This document shows, one piece after another, positions 44,925 through 56,044 of a DNA stretch of 64,000 bases (position 1 is its first letter; each line of letters opens with the position of its first letter). Origin of the DNA: Notolepis coatsorum. Lineage: Eukaryota > Chordata > Actinopteri > Aulopiformes > Paralepididae. A program made the translations under genes and the position numbers. A model generated the notes under the pieces. It was not told the DNA's origin. It searched no databases and saw only the letters and a program-made list of their open reading frames with translations. The stretch is from assembly GCA_963971535.1 (NCBI GenBank), contig OZ020593.1:20803384-20867383 (forward strand), written 5' to 3'.

Positions 44925-45115
44925 GTTACATGTGTACGTGCGCCAGTGAATATAGTGTGAGTGTGTCAGGTGTGCATACTTGCTGCTCCAGACATTTCTG
45001 CAGCGGTGCTGTGAGTGTTGGAGGGTGTGTGGGGGTGTGTGGAGGGTGTGTGGGGGGGGGACGGCGACGAGGGAACCCGACACTGTGAATAATGAATAGT
45101 AGTTGCTGCAGAGGG

Positions 45116-45915
45116 GGAAACCAGAGTGTGTGGAGCTGGTGGAGGCCAGCCAGGGTAACAGAGTGTGTGGAGCTGGAGGCAGGTGGAGGCCAGGCAGGGT
45201 AACAGAGTGTGTGGAGCTGGTGGAGGCCAGGCAGGGTAACAGAGTGTGTGGAGCTGGTGGAGGCCAGGCAGGGTAACAGAGTGTGTGGAGCTGGTGGAGG
45301 CCAGGCAGGGTAACAGAGTGTGTGGAGCTGGTGGAGGCCAGGCAGGGTAACAGAGTGTGTGGAGCTGGTGGAGGCCAGGCAGGGTAACAGAGTGTGTGGA
45401 GCTGGAGGAGGCCAGGCAGGGTAACAGAGTGTGTGGAGCTGGAGGCAGGTGGAGGCCAGGCAGGGTAACCAGAGTGTGTGGAGCTGGAGGCAGGTGGAGG
45501 CCAGGCAGGGTAACCAGAGTGTGTGGAGCTGGAGGCAGGTGGAGGCCAGGCAGGGTAACAGAGTGTGTGGAGCTGGAGGCAGGTGGAGGCCAGGCAGGGT
45601 AACAGAGTGTGTGGAGCTGGAGGCAGGTGGAGGCCAGGCAGGGTAACAGAGTGTGTGGAGCTCCTGGAGGCAGGTGGAGGCCAGGCAGGGTAACAGAGTG
45701 TGTGGAGCAGGTGGAGGCCAGCCAGGGTAACAGAGTGTGTGGAGCTGGAGGCAGGTGGAGGCCAGGCAGGGTAACAGAGTGTGTGGAGCTGGAGGCAGGT
45801 GGAGGCCAGGCAGGGTAACAGAGTGTGTGGAGCTGGAGGCAGGCGGAGGCCAGGCAGGGTAACAGAGTGTGTGGAGTGGAGCTGGAGGCAGGTGGAGGCC
45901 AGGCAGGGTAACATG
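45116..45915. repeat. 37/44-bp minisatellite
   Basis: Units CTGGTGGAGGCCAGGCAGGG then TAACAGAGTGTGTGGAG (37 bp), and a longer form with an extra GGCAGGTGGAG-type step (44-45 bp). A cluster of long forms follows a block of short forms. Long open frames on the minus strand (328-452 codons) are artefacts. Confidence 0.95.
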
Positions 45916-46031
45916 AGCTGGTAGCTGGCAGAGCAGCGGCAGACTGGAACACTGAGCCTTTTCTCTGACGTTTGATTGGGTTTCACATCGGAAAACAACA
46001 CACTCCATGCCCCCGTGTGTGCCCAGTAGGA

Positions 46032-46165
46032 CGGTGATGGTGGTGGTGGTGGTGGGAGGTAGGGTTGGTGGTGGTGGTAGATGTGGTGGTGGTAAATGTG
46101 GTGGTGGTGGTGGTAGATGTGGTGGTAGATGTGGTGGTGGTAGATAGGGTTGGTGGTGGTAGATA
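46032..46165. repeat. GGT-rich simple repeat
   Basis: GGTGGTGGTAGATGTGGT units; it continues after the MITE at 46554-46570. Confidence 0.85.
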
Positions 46166-46166
46166 G

Positions 46167-46545
46167 TAGGGGTGTAACGGTACACAAAAACCACGGTACG
46201 GTACGTACCTCGGTTTTGAAGTCGAGGTTCGGTACGGGTTTTCGGTACAGTGGGGAAAAGTTTGGCTTTCCATGTTCCACTCAGGGGTGATGTAGTGTGC
46301 AGTAACTAATTGTACTTGTAGGGCTGTCAACGAATATTCGATATTGAAATGAATAATCGACTTGTAATAAAAAATAAAAAAATTATTATTATATTAGATT
46401 GTGAAAAAAACAGCCCCCGGTGGGCGATCGTTAGTGGTTAACATACTGTTGTAATCGTTCGGTACACTACACAGCCGTTTGGTACGGTACGGTACACACT
46501 GAAACGGTTCGGTTCGGTACGGATATGTGTACCTTTACACCCCTA
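46167..46545. mobile_element. hAT-like MITE (TAGGGGTGTAACGG family)
   Basis: Ends TAGGGGTGTAACGGTACAC and GTGTACCTTTACACCCCTA; perfect 8-bp TSD GTAGATAG (46159-46166 and 46546-46553). TAGGGCTGTCAACGAATATT at about 46318 may be one end of another element. GGTACGGTACG motifs throughout. Confidence 0.93.
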
Positions 46546-46589
46546 GTAGATAGGGTTGGTGGTGGTAGATGTACAGAGAGAAGGCAGCG

Positions 46590-47535
46590 AGTACTAGCCA
46601 ATCAGAGGCGGAGTAAGGCAGCTTTTTCCTCAGCCTTCTCTCGGCTACCACCTCTAGTTTTACCAGCTCGACTCCCACTACGGAGCTAGCCTTCTTGGCT
46701 TCTTCACCAGCTTGTTCAGTTTGACTCCCACTACGGAGCTAGCCTTCCTCACCAGCTTGTTCAGTTTGACTCCCACTACGGAGCTAGGCTTCCTCACCAG
46801 CTTGTTCAGTTTGACTCCCACTACGGAGCTAGGCTTCCTCACCAGCTTGTTCAGTTTAACTCCCACCATGGAGCTAGCCTTCCTCCCCAGCTTGTTCAGT
46901 TTGACTCCCACTACGGAGCTAGCCTTCCTCACCAGCTTGTTCAGTTTGACTCCCACTACAGAGCTAGCCTTCCTCACCAGCTTGTTCAGTTTGACTCCCA
47001 CCATGGAGCTAGCCTTCCTCACCAGCTTGTTCAGTTTGACTCCCACTACAGAGCTAGCCTTCCTCACCAACTTGTTCAGTTTGACTCCCACTACAGAGCT
47101 AGCCTTCCTCACCAGCTTGTTCAGTTTGACTCCCACCATGGAGCTAGCCTTCCTCACCAGCTTGTTCAGTTTGACTCCCACTACGGAGCTAGCCTTCCTC
47201 ACCAGCTTGTTCAGTTTGACTCCCACTACGGAGCTAGCCTTCCTCACCAACTTGTTCAGTTTGACTCCCACTACAGAGCTAGCCTTCCTCACCAGCTTGT
47301 TCAGTTTGACTCCCACTACAGAGCTAGCCTTCCTCACCAGCTTGTTCAGTTTGACTCCCACTACGGAGCTAGCCTTCCTCACCAACTTGTTCAGTTTGAC
47401 TCCCACTACAGAGCTAGCCTTCCTCACCAGCTTGTTCAGTTTGACTCCCACTACAGAGCTAGCCTTCCTCACCAGCTTGTTCAGTTTGACTCCCACTACG
47501 GAGCTAGCCTTCCTCTCCAGCTTGTTCAGTTTGTG
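46590..47535 (-). repeat. 45-bp minisatellite derived from LINE ORF2
   Basis: About 19 units (46672-47530) of GACTCCCACTACGGAGCTAG, CCTTCCTCACCAGCTTGTTC, AGTTT. On the minus strand each unit encodes the 15-residue block VGVKLNKLVRKASSV in an open 272-codon frame. The unit next to the left edge flows into GVELVKLEVVAERR, the normal LINE ORF2 continuation (as in VAERRTRTKL at 28500). The array is a multiplied LINE ORF2 segment; 45 is divisible by three, so the frame stays open. Confidence 0.9.
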
Positions 47536-47906
47536 TGCCTTATTTCCTCTCTTTCTCTCCCTCTCTCTCCTTATCTCTCTCTCCTTATCTCTTGCTCCTT
47601 CTTTCTCTCTCTCCTCTCTCCCTTCTCTCCCCTCTCTTCTTCTCTCTCTCTCCCTCTCTTTCCTCTCTTTCCTCTCTTTCTCTATCCCTCTCTCTCCTTC
47701 CTCTCTCTCTCAGCTCTCTCTATCCTTCTCTCTCTCAGCTCTCTCTCTCTCAGCTCTCTCTCAGCTCTCTCTCCTTCCTCTCTCTCCTTCCTCTCTCTCA
47801 GCTCTCTCTCTCTCAGCTCTCTCTCCTTCCTCTCTCTCCTCTCTCTCTCAGCTCTCTCTCTATCCTTCTCTCTCTCAGCTCTCTCTCTCTCCTCTCCCTC
47901 GCTCTC
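47536..47906. repeat. CT-rich imperfect satellite
   Basis: CTCTCTCTCAGCTCTCTCTC and CTCTCTCCTTC variants. Ser/Leu open frames are artefacts. Confidence 0.9.
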
Positions 47907-48728
47907 TCTCCTCTGATTGGCGTGTCTCTGAGGTACTGGTATCAGCCTGCCGATCACGGCTGTTGATGTAGCAGGGGGCGGGGGGGGGGGGGGGGCAGGT
48001 GGGAGGAGTCCTGGCAGCTCTCGAGCATAGCGGCACGAAATGGGGGCGCTTGTTGAGGCTTCGTAGGTGTTTCTGTTTGTCAATGGGGGGAGTGGAGCAG
48101 AGGTCTAGCAAAAACAGTGCTCGGCCCCCATAGCGGATTTCCCGAAAACGCTTTGAGGGTCCTCCTAGGGCTAGGAGAGGCCACGCCCCTTGTCGACGCA
48201 TTACACAACTTCGCATACTGATCCGCTATGGACTGAGCAGGGGGCCCGAGGCATAGTTTGAGACTGATCTAAGACGTCTGATATTCTCCAGTCAGCCCCA
48301 TAAAAATGACTCGCTTTGAGCCAGAGAAGTAGATTTGTTGCTTGACCAGACCGGGACGGGTTGGATCTGTGATAGAGTGACCCGCTGACATCACTACACC
48401 GATGATTTGTTAGCTGTGACCAGCAGCTCTAGAGCCGCCTGTCGGTCCGCCCACAGGAATGTCCCCCGCGCAGCCAGCGGGCCATAGCTTTCACCCTAGA
48501 AGGCTGAGACTTGGCAGGGAGGTTGAGTAAGTAAGTGTGAAGGCTCGTGTGTGTGTTCATGCCAATTGGCTAAAAGGGGGCAACGGGAGTGACTTATCGC
48601 AAATTAAAGTCGCACCTATTGTGAATTCACGCTGTTTCAATCAACCGATCGGCTTTAAAAAAAGGAACACACCAACATTAATGCGCTTACCGTCTTCTCC
48701 AGAGTCAGACAAGAAGATAGATACACTT
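47907..48728. other. Unassigned sequence with a poly-G run
   Basis: G run at about 47975-47995. Some GC-rich blocks (for example CCGCCTGTCGGTCCGCCCAC near 48435) suggest an old repeat. No gene recognised. Confidence 0.45.
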
Positions 48729-48838
48729 AAGACACTTAAAACCCCTAACTGCTCCCGATGAGCAGGTTGGCACCTTGCATGGTCGCCTCCGCCGTCTGTG
48801 AGTGAATGTGTGAGTGAATGGGTGAAATGTTCAGTTCA
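48729..48838 (+). repeat. tRNA-derived SINE (type 1), 3' part only
   Basis: ACTTAAAACCCCTAACTGCT, CCCGATGAGCAGGTTGGCAC and GTGAATGTGTGAGTGAATGG match 25200-25270. Cut off where the (CAGTT)n LINE tail begins. Confidence 0.75.
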
Positions 48839-49179
48839 GTTCAGTTCAGTTCAGAGTATTTATTTGCCACATGGAATCATACAATCAGAGTTTCTTCATT
48901 ACACAATCATAAATACCATTCCATGGACAAAATGAGCAGGAAGAAGAATAAATCTTATAGTTACCTGCCCCTTATTCCTAAACTAAACAAGTATTTACTT
49001 AATGGTCGGCGTACAACCTAATTTACACAAATAATAATTTATACCATTATACAAGAAACACACAATCCACAGTTAAACAAGAAAAAATTAAATAATAATA
49101 ATAATAAAGAATAAAGAATAAAAGAAAGAGAAAAAATAAAAGAAAGAGAAAAAAAGGCATAAGTTGTAAAGCCAACCAG
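48832..49179 (-). mobile_element. LINE 3' end with (TGAAC)n tail
   Basis: GTTCAGTTCAGTTCAGTTCA then AAATAAATACTCTGAAC on the minus strand; similar in form to 22862-23092. A-rich sequence (AAATAATAATAATAA) follows. Confidence 0.5.
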
Positions 49180-49520
49180 TGTGCAAATGTAACAGTAAAG
49201 TGCAATAGTAATATACAATGTACAGGTGATTCAACTGGATATAAAACATATAAATTAGTACTACTACTGAGTAATAGTGCTAATCAGATGTTGTAGTATA
49301 ATTATGTCCAGTGATGCAGGTATAAAGACACTATGGTAGTAAGTCATACTGGCCAGCAGCGTAACTAGTAAGTAAGAGTAGGTCAGGGATATGTTCAGAT
49401 ATAGATATAGTATCTGCAGATATGTAACAAGGATTACACGCAGGTATGTACAGACCGATGTGGATGTATATATATATACAGTATATATCCCGGATATGAA
49501 CAGATATAGATATAGTAAAA
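49180..49520 (-). mobile_element. CR1/L2-like LINE 3' UTR
   Basis: Reverse copy of the family at 12140-12432 and 39460-39815, including the upstream AGATATAGATATAGTATCTG segment duplicated at 49396 and 49500. Confidence 0.75.
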
Positions 49521-49837
49521 GGTAAAATGCTAAATAAAATACTTTAATAAAAACTCTATTAACTCGTAGTAAAATGTGATAAAACAATTTACTCTGGATA
49601 AATTTTTCAAGTGGATAAAATGTACAATCAAGAGTCTTTATTTTTGGGATCCAGACGGCTGTGGGGAGGGGGGGGGGGGGGGGGGGGGGTGGTAATGCCT
49701 CCTAGTCTCTTGGCCCTAAAAGGCAGTGGTAGTAGCGTTCGCCTAACGGTCTAGCCGGGAGAGAGATCGAGATGGTGTCGCTAATCTGATAGGAGTGATA
49801 TTTCCAGCCGACATTAAGGACAGGTGCCTGGCGGGCG
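49521..49837. other. Spacer with a poly-G run
   Basis: G run at about 49660-49690 with one T. Nothing else recognised. Confidence 0.45.
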
Positions 49838-51470
49838 TGTCTCTCTGTGTGTCTCTCTGTGTCTCTCTGCGTGTCTCTCTGTGTGTCTCTCTGTGTGTCT
49901 CTGTGTGTCTCTCTGTGTGTCTCTCTGCGTGTCTCTCTGTGTGTCTCTCTGTGTGTCTCTCTGTGTGTCTCTCTGTGTCTCTCTGTGTGTCTCTCTGTGT
50001 GTCTCTGTGTGTGTCTCTCTGTGTGTCTCTGTGTCTCTCTGCATGTCTCTCTGCGTGTCTCTCTGTGTGTCTCTCTGTGTGTCTCTCTGTGTGTCTCTCT
50101 GTGTGTCTCTCTGTGTGTGTCTCTCTGTGTGTCTCTGTGTGTCTCTCTGTGTGTCTCTCTGTGTGTCTCTCTGTGTCTCTCTGTGTCTCTCTGTGTGTCT
50201 CTCTGTGTGTCTCTCTGTGTGTCTCTCTGTGTGTCTCTCTGTGTGTGTCTCTCTGTGTGTCTCTCTGTGTGTCTCTCTGTGTGTGTCTCTCTGTGTGTCT
50301 CTCTGCGTGTCTCTCTGTGTGTCTCTCTGTGTGTCTCTCTGTGTGTCTCTGTGTGTCTCTCTGTGTGTCTCTCTGTGTCTCTCTGTGTGTCTCTCTGTGT
50401 GTCTCTCTGTGTGTCTCTCTGCGTGTCTCTCTGTGTGTCTCTCTGTGTGTCTCTCTGTGTCTCTCTGTGTGTCTCTCTGTGTGTCTCTCTGTGTGTCTCT
50501 CTGTGTCTCTCTCTGTGTGTCTCTCTGTGTGTCTCTCTGTGTGTCTCTCTGTGTGTCTCTCTGTGTGTCTCTCTGTGTCTCTCTGTGTGTCTCTCTGTGT
50601 GTCTCTCTGTGTGTCTCTGTGTGTCTCTCTGTGTGTCTCTCTGTGTGTCTCTCTGCGTGTCTCTCTGTGTGTCTCTCTGTGTGTCTCTCTGCGTGTCTCT
50701 CTGTGTGTCTCTCTGTGTGTCTCTCTGCGTGTCTCTCTGTGTCTCTCTGTGTGTCTCTCTGTGTGTAACTCTGTGTGTGTCTCTGTGTGTCTCTCTGTGT
50801 GTCTCTCTGTGTGTCTCTCTGTGTGTCTCTCTGCGTGTCTCTCTGTGTGTCTCTCTGCGTGTGTCTCTCTGTGTGTCTCTGTGTGTCTCTGTGTGTCTCT
50901 CTGTGTGTCTCTCTGCGTGTCTCTCTCTCTGTGTCTCTGCGTGTCTCTCTGCGTGTCTCTCTGCGTGTCTCTCTGCGTGTCTCTCTCTGTGTCTCTCTGT
51001 GTGTCTCTCTGTGTGTCTCTGTGTGTCTCTGTGTGTCTCTGTGTGTCTCTCTGTGTGTCTCTCTGTGTGTCTCTGTGTGTGTCTCTCTGTGTGTCTCTGT
51101 GTGTCTCTCTGTGTGTCTCTCTGCGTGTGTCTCTCTGCGTGTCTCTCTGCGTGTCTCTCTGTGTGTCTCTCTGCGTGTCTCTCTGTGTGTCTCTCTGTGT
51201 GTCTCTCTGTGTGTCTCTCTGCGTGTCTCTCTGCGTGTCTCTTCGTGTCTCTCTGTGTCTCTCTGTGTGTCTCTCTGCGTGTCTCTGCGTGTCTCTCTGT
51301 GTGTCTCTCTGTGTGTCTCTCTGTGTGTCTCTGCGTGTCTCTCTGCGTGTCTCTCTGCATGTCTCTCTGTGTGTCTCTGCGTGTCTCTCTGCGTGTCTCT
51401 CTGCGTGTCTCTCTGCATGTCTCTCTGTTTCTCTGCGTGTCTCTGCGTGTCTCTCTGCGTGTCTCTCCCA
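49838..51470. repeat. 12-bp (GTGTGTCTCTCT)n satellite
   Basis: About 135 units with 10-bp (GTGTCTCTCT) and GCGTGTCTCTCT variants; GCGTG-bearing units are denser right of 50650. The 542-651 codon open frames on both strands (SLCV, ETHR periods) are artefacts of a stop-free repeat. Confidence 0.97.
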
Positions 51471-51621
51471 ACTAACTGACGACGGGATGCAGGAGAAGCA
51501 GAGAGACGGAGCAGAGACACCAGAATGGGGGGGAAGGAGGGGGGGGGGGGGGGGGGGCGGGAGTGCCACAAAAAGATTTAAAAGGAGAGAGTGGGAGAGA
51601 GAACAAGGGCAGTGTGTTTTT

Positions 51622-51626
<5 letters not shown>
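51471..51626. other. Short spacer with poly-G
   Basis: Includes G-rich 51529-51558 (AATGGGGGGGAAGGAGG then a G run). Confidence 0.6.
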
Positions 51627-51694
<68 letters not shown>

Positions 51695-51741
51695 CCAATC
51701 ACTCTCTCTCTGTCTCTCTCTCTCCCTCTCCCTCTCTCTCT
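51627..51741. repeat. (CT)n microsatellite 1
   Basis: About 32 perfect CT units, then an imperfect CT tail to 51741. Confidence 0.95.
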
Positions 51742-51881
51742 CTTTGAGGCCTAGGGGTGGAAACTCTATCCACTTCTGCACAGCGCTTTCTTCCCCTCTC
51801 TGCCGCCCGTGTCATGCTGTGAAAATATATTTTCCTCTCCCCCCTCTACTCCCATTCCTCTTTTCTCCACATTCACACACA

Positions 51882-52034
<153 letters not shown>

Positions 52035-52183
52035 ACAGACACCGTGCGGTTCAGTACAGTCATCCCCTCTCCCTCTGAGTGCGCTGCTAACAAGGCTAGC
52101 ATACGGTAATGGTTCGAAAATGTCACTGTTACCAGCGAGTGTTTGTTCACACGACGCACTGCGCGTCCATAATCCCTCCTCGG

Positions 52184-54573
52184 CTTCCTCCTCTCTCCAT
52201 AATCCAGCAGGCTTCCTCCTCTCTCCATAATCCACGAGGCGTCCTCCTCTCTCCATAATCCAGGAGGCTTCCTCCTCTCTCCATAATCCAGCAGGCGTCC
52301 TCCTCTCTCCATAATCCAGTAGGCTTCCTCCTCTCTCCATAATCCAGCAGGCTTCCTCCTCTCTCCATAATCCAGGAGGCTTCCTCCTCTCTCCATAATC
52401 CAGGAGGCGTCCTCCTCTCTCCATAATCCAGGAGGCTTCCTCCTCTCTCCATAATCCAGCAGGCTTCCTCCTCTCTCCATAATCCAGCAGGCTTCCTCCT
52501 CTCTTCATAATCCAGCAGGCTTCCTCCTCTCTCCATAATCCAGCAGGCTTCCTCCTCTCTTCATAACCCAGGAGGCTTCCTCCTCTCTCCATAATCCAGG
52601 AGGCTTCCTCCTCTCTCCATAATCCAGCAGGCTTCCTCCTCTCTCCATAATCCAGCAGGCTTCCTCCTCTCTCCATAATCCAGCAGGCTTCCTCCTCTCT
52701 CCATAATCCAGCAGGCTTCCTCCTCTCTCCATAATCCAGCAGGCTTCCTCCTCTCTCCATAATCCAGCAGGCTTCCTCCTCTCTCCATAATCCAGCAGGC
52801 TTCCTCCTCTCTCCATAATCCAGGAGGCTTCCTCCTCTCTCCATAATCCAGGAGGCGTCCTCCTCTCTCCATAATCCAGCAGGCTTCCTCCTCTCTCCAT
52901 AATCCAGCAGGCTTCCTCCTCTCTCCATAATCCAGCAGGCTTCCTCCTCTCTCCATAATCCAGGAGGCTTCCTCCTCTCTCCATAATCCAGGAGGCGTCC
53001 TCCTCTCTCCATAATCCAGCAGGCTTCCTCTTCTCTCCATAATCCAGCAGGCTTCCTCTTCTCTCCATAATCCAGCAGGCTTCCTCCTCTCTCCATAATC
53101 CAGGAGGCGTCCTCCTCTCTCCATAATCCAGCAGGCTTCCTCCTCTCTCCATAATCCAGCAGGCTTCCTCCTCTCTCCATAATCCAGGAGGCTTCCTCCT
53201 CTCTCCATAATCCAGGAGGCGTCCTCCTCTCTCCATAATCCAGGAGGCTTCCTCCTCTTTCCATAATCCAGGAGGCTTCCTCCTCTCTCCATAATCCAGG
53301 AGGCGTCCTCCTCTCTCCATAATCCAGCAGGCGTCCTCCTCTCTCCATAATCCAGGAGGCTTCCTCCTCTTTCCATAATCCAGGAGGCTTCCCTCTCTCC
53401 ATAATCCAGGAGGCTTCCTCCTCTCTCCATAATCCAGGAGGCTTCCTCCTCTCTCCATAATCCAGGAGGCTTCCTCCTCTCTCCATAATCCAGCAGGCGT
53501 CCTCCTCTCTCCATAATCCAGGAGGCTTCCTCCTCTCTCCATAATCCAGCAGGCTTCCTCCTCTCTCCATAATCCAGGAGGCTTCCTCCTCTCTCCATAA
53601 TCCAGTAGGCTTCCTCCTCTCTCCATAATCCAGGAGGCTTCCTCCTCTCTCCATAATCCAGGAGGCTTCCTCCTCTCTACATAATCCAGCAGGCTTCCTC
53701 CTCTCTCCATAATCCAGGAGGCTTCCTCCTCTCTACATAATCCAGGAGGCTTCCTCCTCTCTCCATAATCCAGGAGGCTTCCTCCTCTCTCCATAATCCA
53801 GGAGGCTTCCTCTTCTCTCCATAATCCAGTAGGCTTCCTCCTCTCTCCATAATCCAGCAGGCTTCCTCCTCTCTCCATAATCCAGCAGGCTTCCTCCTCT
53901 CTCCATAATCCAGGAGGCTTCCTCCTCTCTCCATAATCCAGCAGGCTTCCTCCTCTCTCCATAATCCAGGAGGCGTCCTCCTCTCTCCATAATCCAGGAG
54001 GCTTCCTCCTCTCTCCATAATCCAGGAGGCTTCCTCCTCTCTCCATAATCCAGGAGGCTTCCTCCTCTCTCCATAATCCAGGAGGCGTCCTGCTCTCTCC
54101 ATAATCCAGCAGGCTTCCTCCTCTCTCCATAATCCAGGAGGCTTCCTCCTCTCTCCATAATCCAGGAGGCTTCCTCCTCTCTCCATAATCCAGGAGGCTT
54201 CCTCCTCTCTCCATAATCCAGGAGGCTTCCTCCTCTCTCCATAATCCAGGAGGCTTCCTCCTCTCTCCATAATCCAGCAGGCTTCCTCCTCTCTCCATAA
54301 TCCAGGAGGCGTCCTCCTCTCTCCATAATCCAGGAGGCTTCCTCCTCTCTCCATAATCCACGAGGCTTCCTCCTCTCTCCATAATCCACGAGGCTTCCTC
54401 CTCTCTCCATAATCCACGAGGCTTCCTCCTCTCTCCATAATCCAGGAGGCTTCCTCCTCTCTCCATAATCCAGCAGGCTTCCTCCTCTCTCCATAATCCA
54501 GGAGGCGTCCTCCTCTCTCCATAATCCAGGAGGCGTCCTCCTCTCTCCATAATCCAGGAGGCTTCCTCCTCTC
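52184..54573. repeat. 28-bp minisatellite, about 85 units
   Basis: Unit CCATAATCCAGGAGGCTTCC then TCCTCTCT. Variation sits at two main positions (CAGGAGG versus CAGCAGG; GGCTTCC versus GGCGTCC), with rare CACGAGG and TAGGC forms. The minus strand has no stop codon in any frame, giving frames of up to 681 codons (period 28 residues, REEEASWIMERGGSLLDYGE). Not a gene. Confidence 0.97.
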
Positions 54574-54912
54574 TCTGCGTCGTGGTAACGGAGCGCTCGC
54601 GCTCACAGTATTTTAATCAGTAGAGCCGTCACATTTTATTGCCCCCATTAGGTCCGGTGTCGATGACAGACGACAGTCGTGGTGCGTATTTCAGTCAAAC
54701 GGAGAGACAGGACGGATCTGACGGCCGGCGAGGGAGGCGACGGGGCGGACGGGGCGCTGGGAGGAAAACCACTTAACGTGAAACTGGAAAACAGACCTGC
54801 CGTCAGTGATGTCATGGTGTTAGGATGAAAGGAAAGTGTTACTTTGAGGCTCTCTGTGTGTGTGTATGTCTGTGTGTATGTGTGTCTGTGTGTATGGGGT
54901 GTCTGTGTTTGT
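54574..54912. other. Unassigned sequence
   Basis: GC-rich just right of the satellite (GGCGAGGGAGGCGACGGGGC at about 54727), then a short GT run at 54856-54900. No exon recognised. Confidence 0.45.
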
Positions 54913-55387
54913 GGCCATGTTCACACTGCAAGCCTTAGACGTGCTCAATTCTGATTTATTGCTCTTTTATTATTTATTTCGCTTTTTTGTTTGGCTGTTC
55001 ACAATTTTTTATATATATATTTTTTTTTTTAATGTGGCCAATATCAGATTCCAGTGTGAACCGGTCACGCTCCTGAACTGACCCGCGCATGCGCAAACGA
55101 ACAATAAAGAAGATGCGCGTAAAATAAATGGTGTCAAACGTCGATCAAAAGTGACGTAAAAGTCACATGACTGTTCAGACTGAGGTCGCGTTGCACAAAA
55201 AAAAAAATACCTGCATCGGATTTAGGACCACCTTTATGAAAGTGGCCCAAAATCTGAATGGAAAATATAAGATTCTGTGTGATTTGTGCTTCTCACACTG
55301 TCCGTCGTGAAAGAATCGGATCTGAATCACATTATGAGCAAACAAAACAACAAACCACTTTAAAGCCTGCAGTCTGAGCGTAGCGCC
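54913..55387. mobile_element. MITE with TTCACACTGCA ends (second copy)
   Basis: Left GGCCATGTTCACACTGCAAG and right AAGCCTGCAGTCTGAGCGTA then GCGCC in inverse. Internal CTGATTT, TTGTGCTTCTCACACTG. Same family as 35343-35740. TSD unclear. Confidence 0.6.
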
Positions 55388-55870
55388 CGTGTGTCACACT
55401 CTGCAGTCCTCTGGGAACCGGGACAGCTCATTGAGTTGTCTGTGATGATCAAAGCTATTATTAAGTTAGCAAAGTTGCCAGAGGGGCTTTGGAAGGCATG
55501 GAGACAATGTCGCTGCTGCGTTGCTATTTTGATAAGAGAGACTGAATCATCATCCAAGCCTGAAACTATGTAGCTTTTGGAGGAACTGACGTACGATCCG
55601 CGACACGTTGGGTCAAATTAGAGCAGGTGTCGCGCGGTTTCTCCTTCATGTTTTTGGATCGTTTATTTAGGGCTTCTTCTTCTCGCTCGTTTGAAAGGAG
55701 GTTTGAGTTTCTGCCGGTCGGAGGAAAGAGAAGCTCTTCCCCCGACACTCGCTTCTCTCTCCCCTCTCTCAGACAGAATATAACAGGGACGCTGGAGAAA
55801 AGAAGTGATATTGGATCCTCTTGACCCAGATTTGGTCCGGCAAGCTGGGGACCTTCACTATCTTTCCATC

Positions 55871-55874
<4 letters not shown>
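55388..55874. other. Unassigned sequence
   Basis: Complex sequence without recognised repeats. The 60-65 codon frames lack similarity. Could be intron sequence of the AHR gene. Confidence 0.45.
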
Positions 55875-55906
<32 letters not shown>

Positions 55907-55948
55907 TGTTTGTGCTTGTATGTGTGTGTGTGTGTCTGTTTGTGCTTG

Positions 55949-56019
<71 letters not shown>

Positions 56020-56044
56020 GTGTGTGTGTGCGTGTGTGTGTGTT
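55875..56044. repeat. (GT)n microsatellite
   Basis: GT runs with CTGTTTGTGCTTGTATGTGT interruptions repeated twice. Confidence 0.95.

Noticed and set aside
44922..46280. 452-codon minus-strand Pro/His-rich frame
   Set aside because: Built from the 37/44-bp array, a GGT repeat and a MITE; no conserved domain.
49702..51747. 540-651 codon frames on both strands as genes
   Set aside because: They come from the stop-free 12-bp satellite; overlapping frames on both strands give SLCV and ETHR repeats.
52505..54550. 681-codon minus-strand frame as a coiled or repeat protein
   Set aside because: Pure 28-bp satellite, with all three minus-strand frames open; variants are not biased to third positions.
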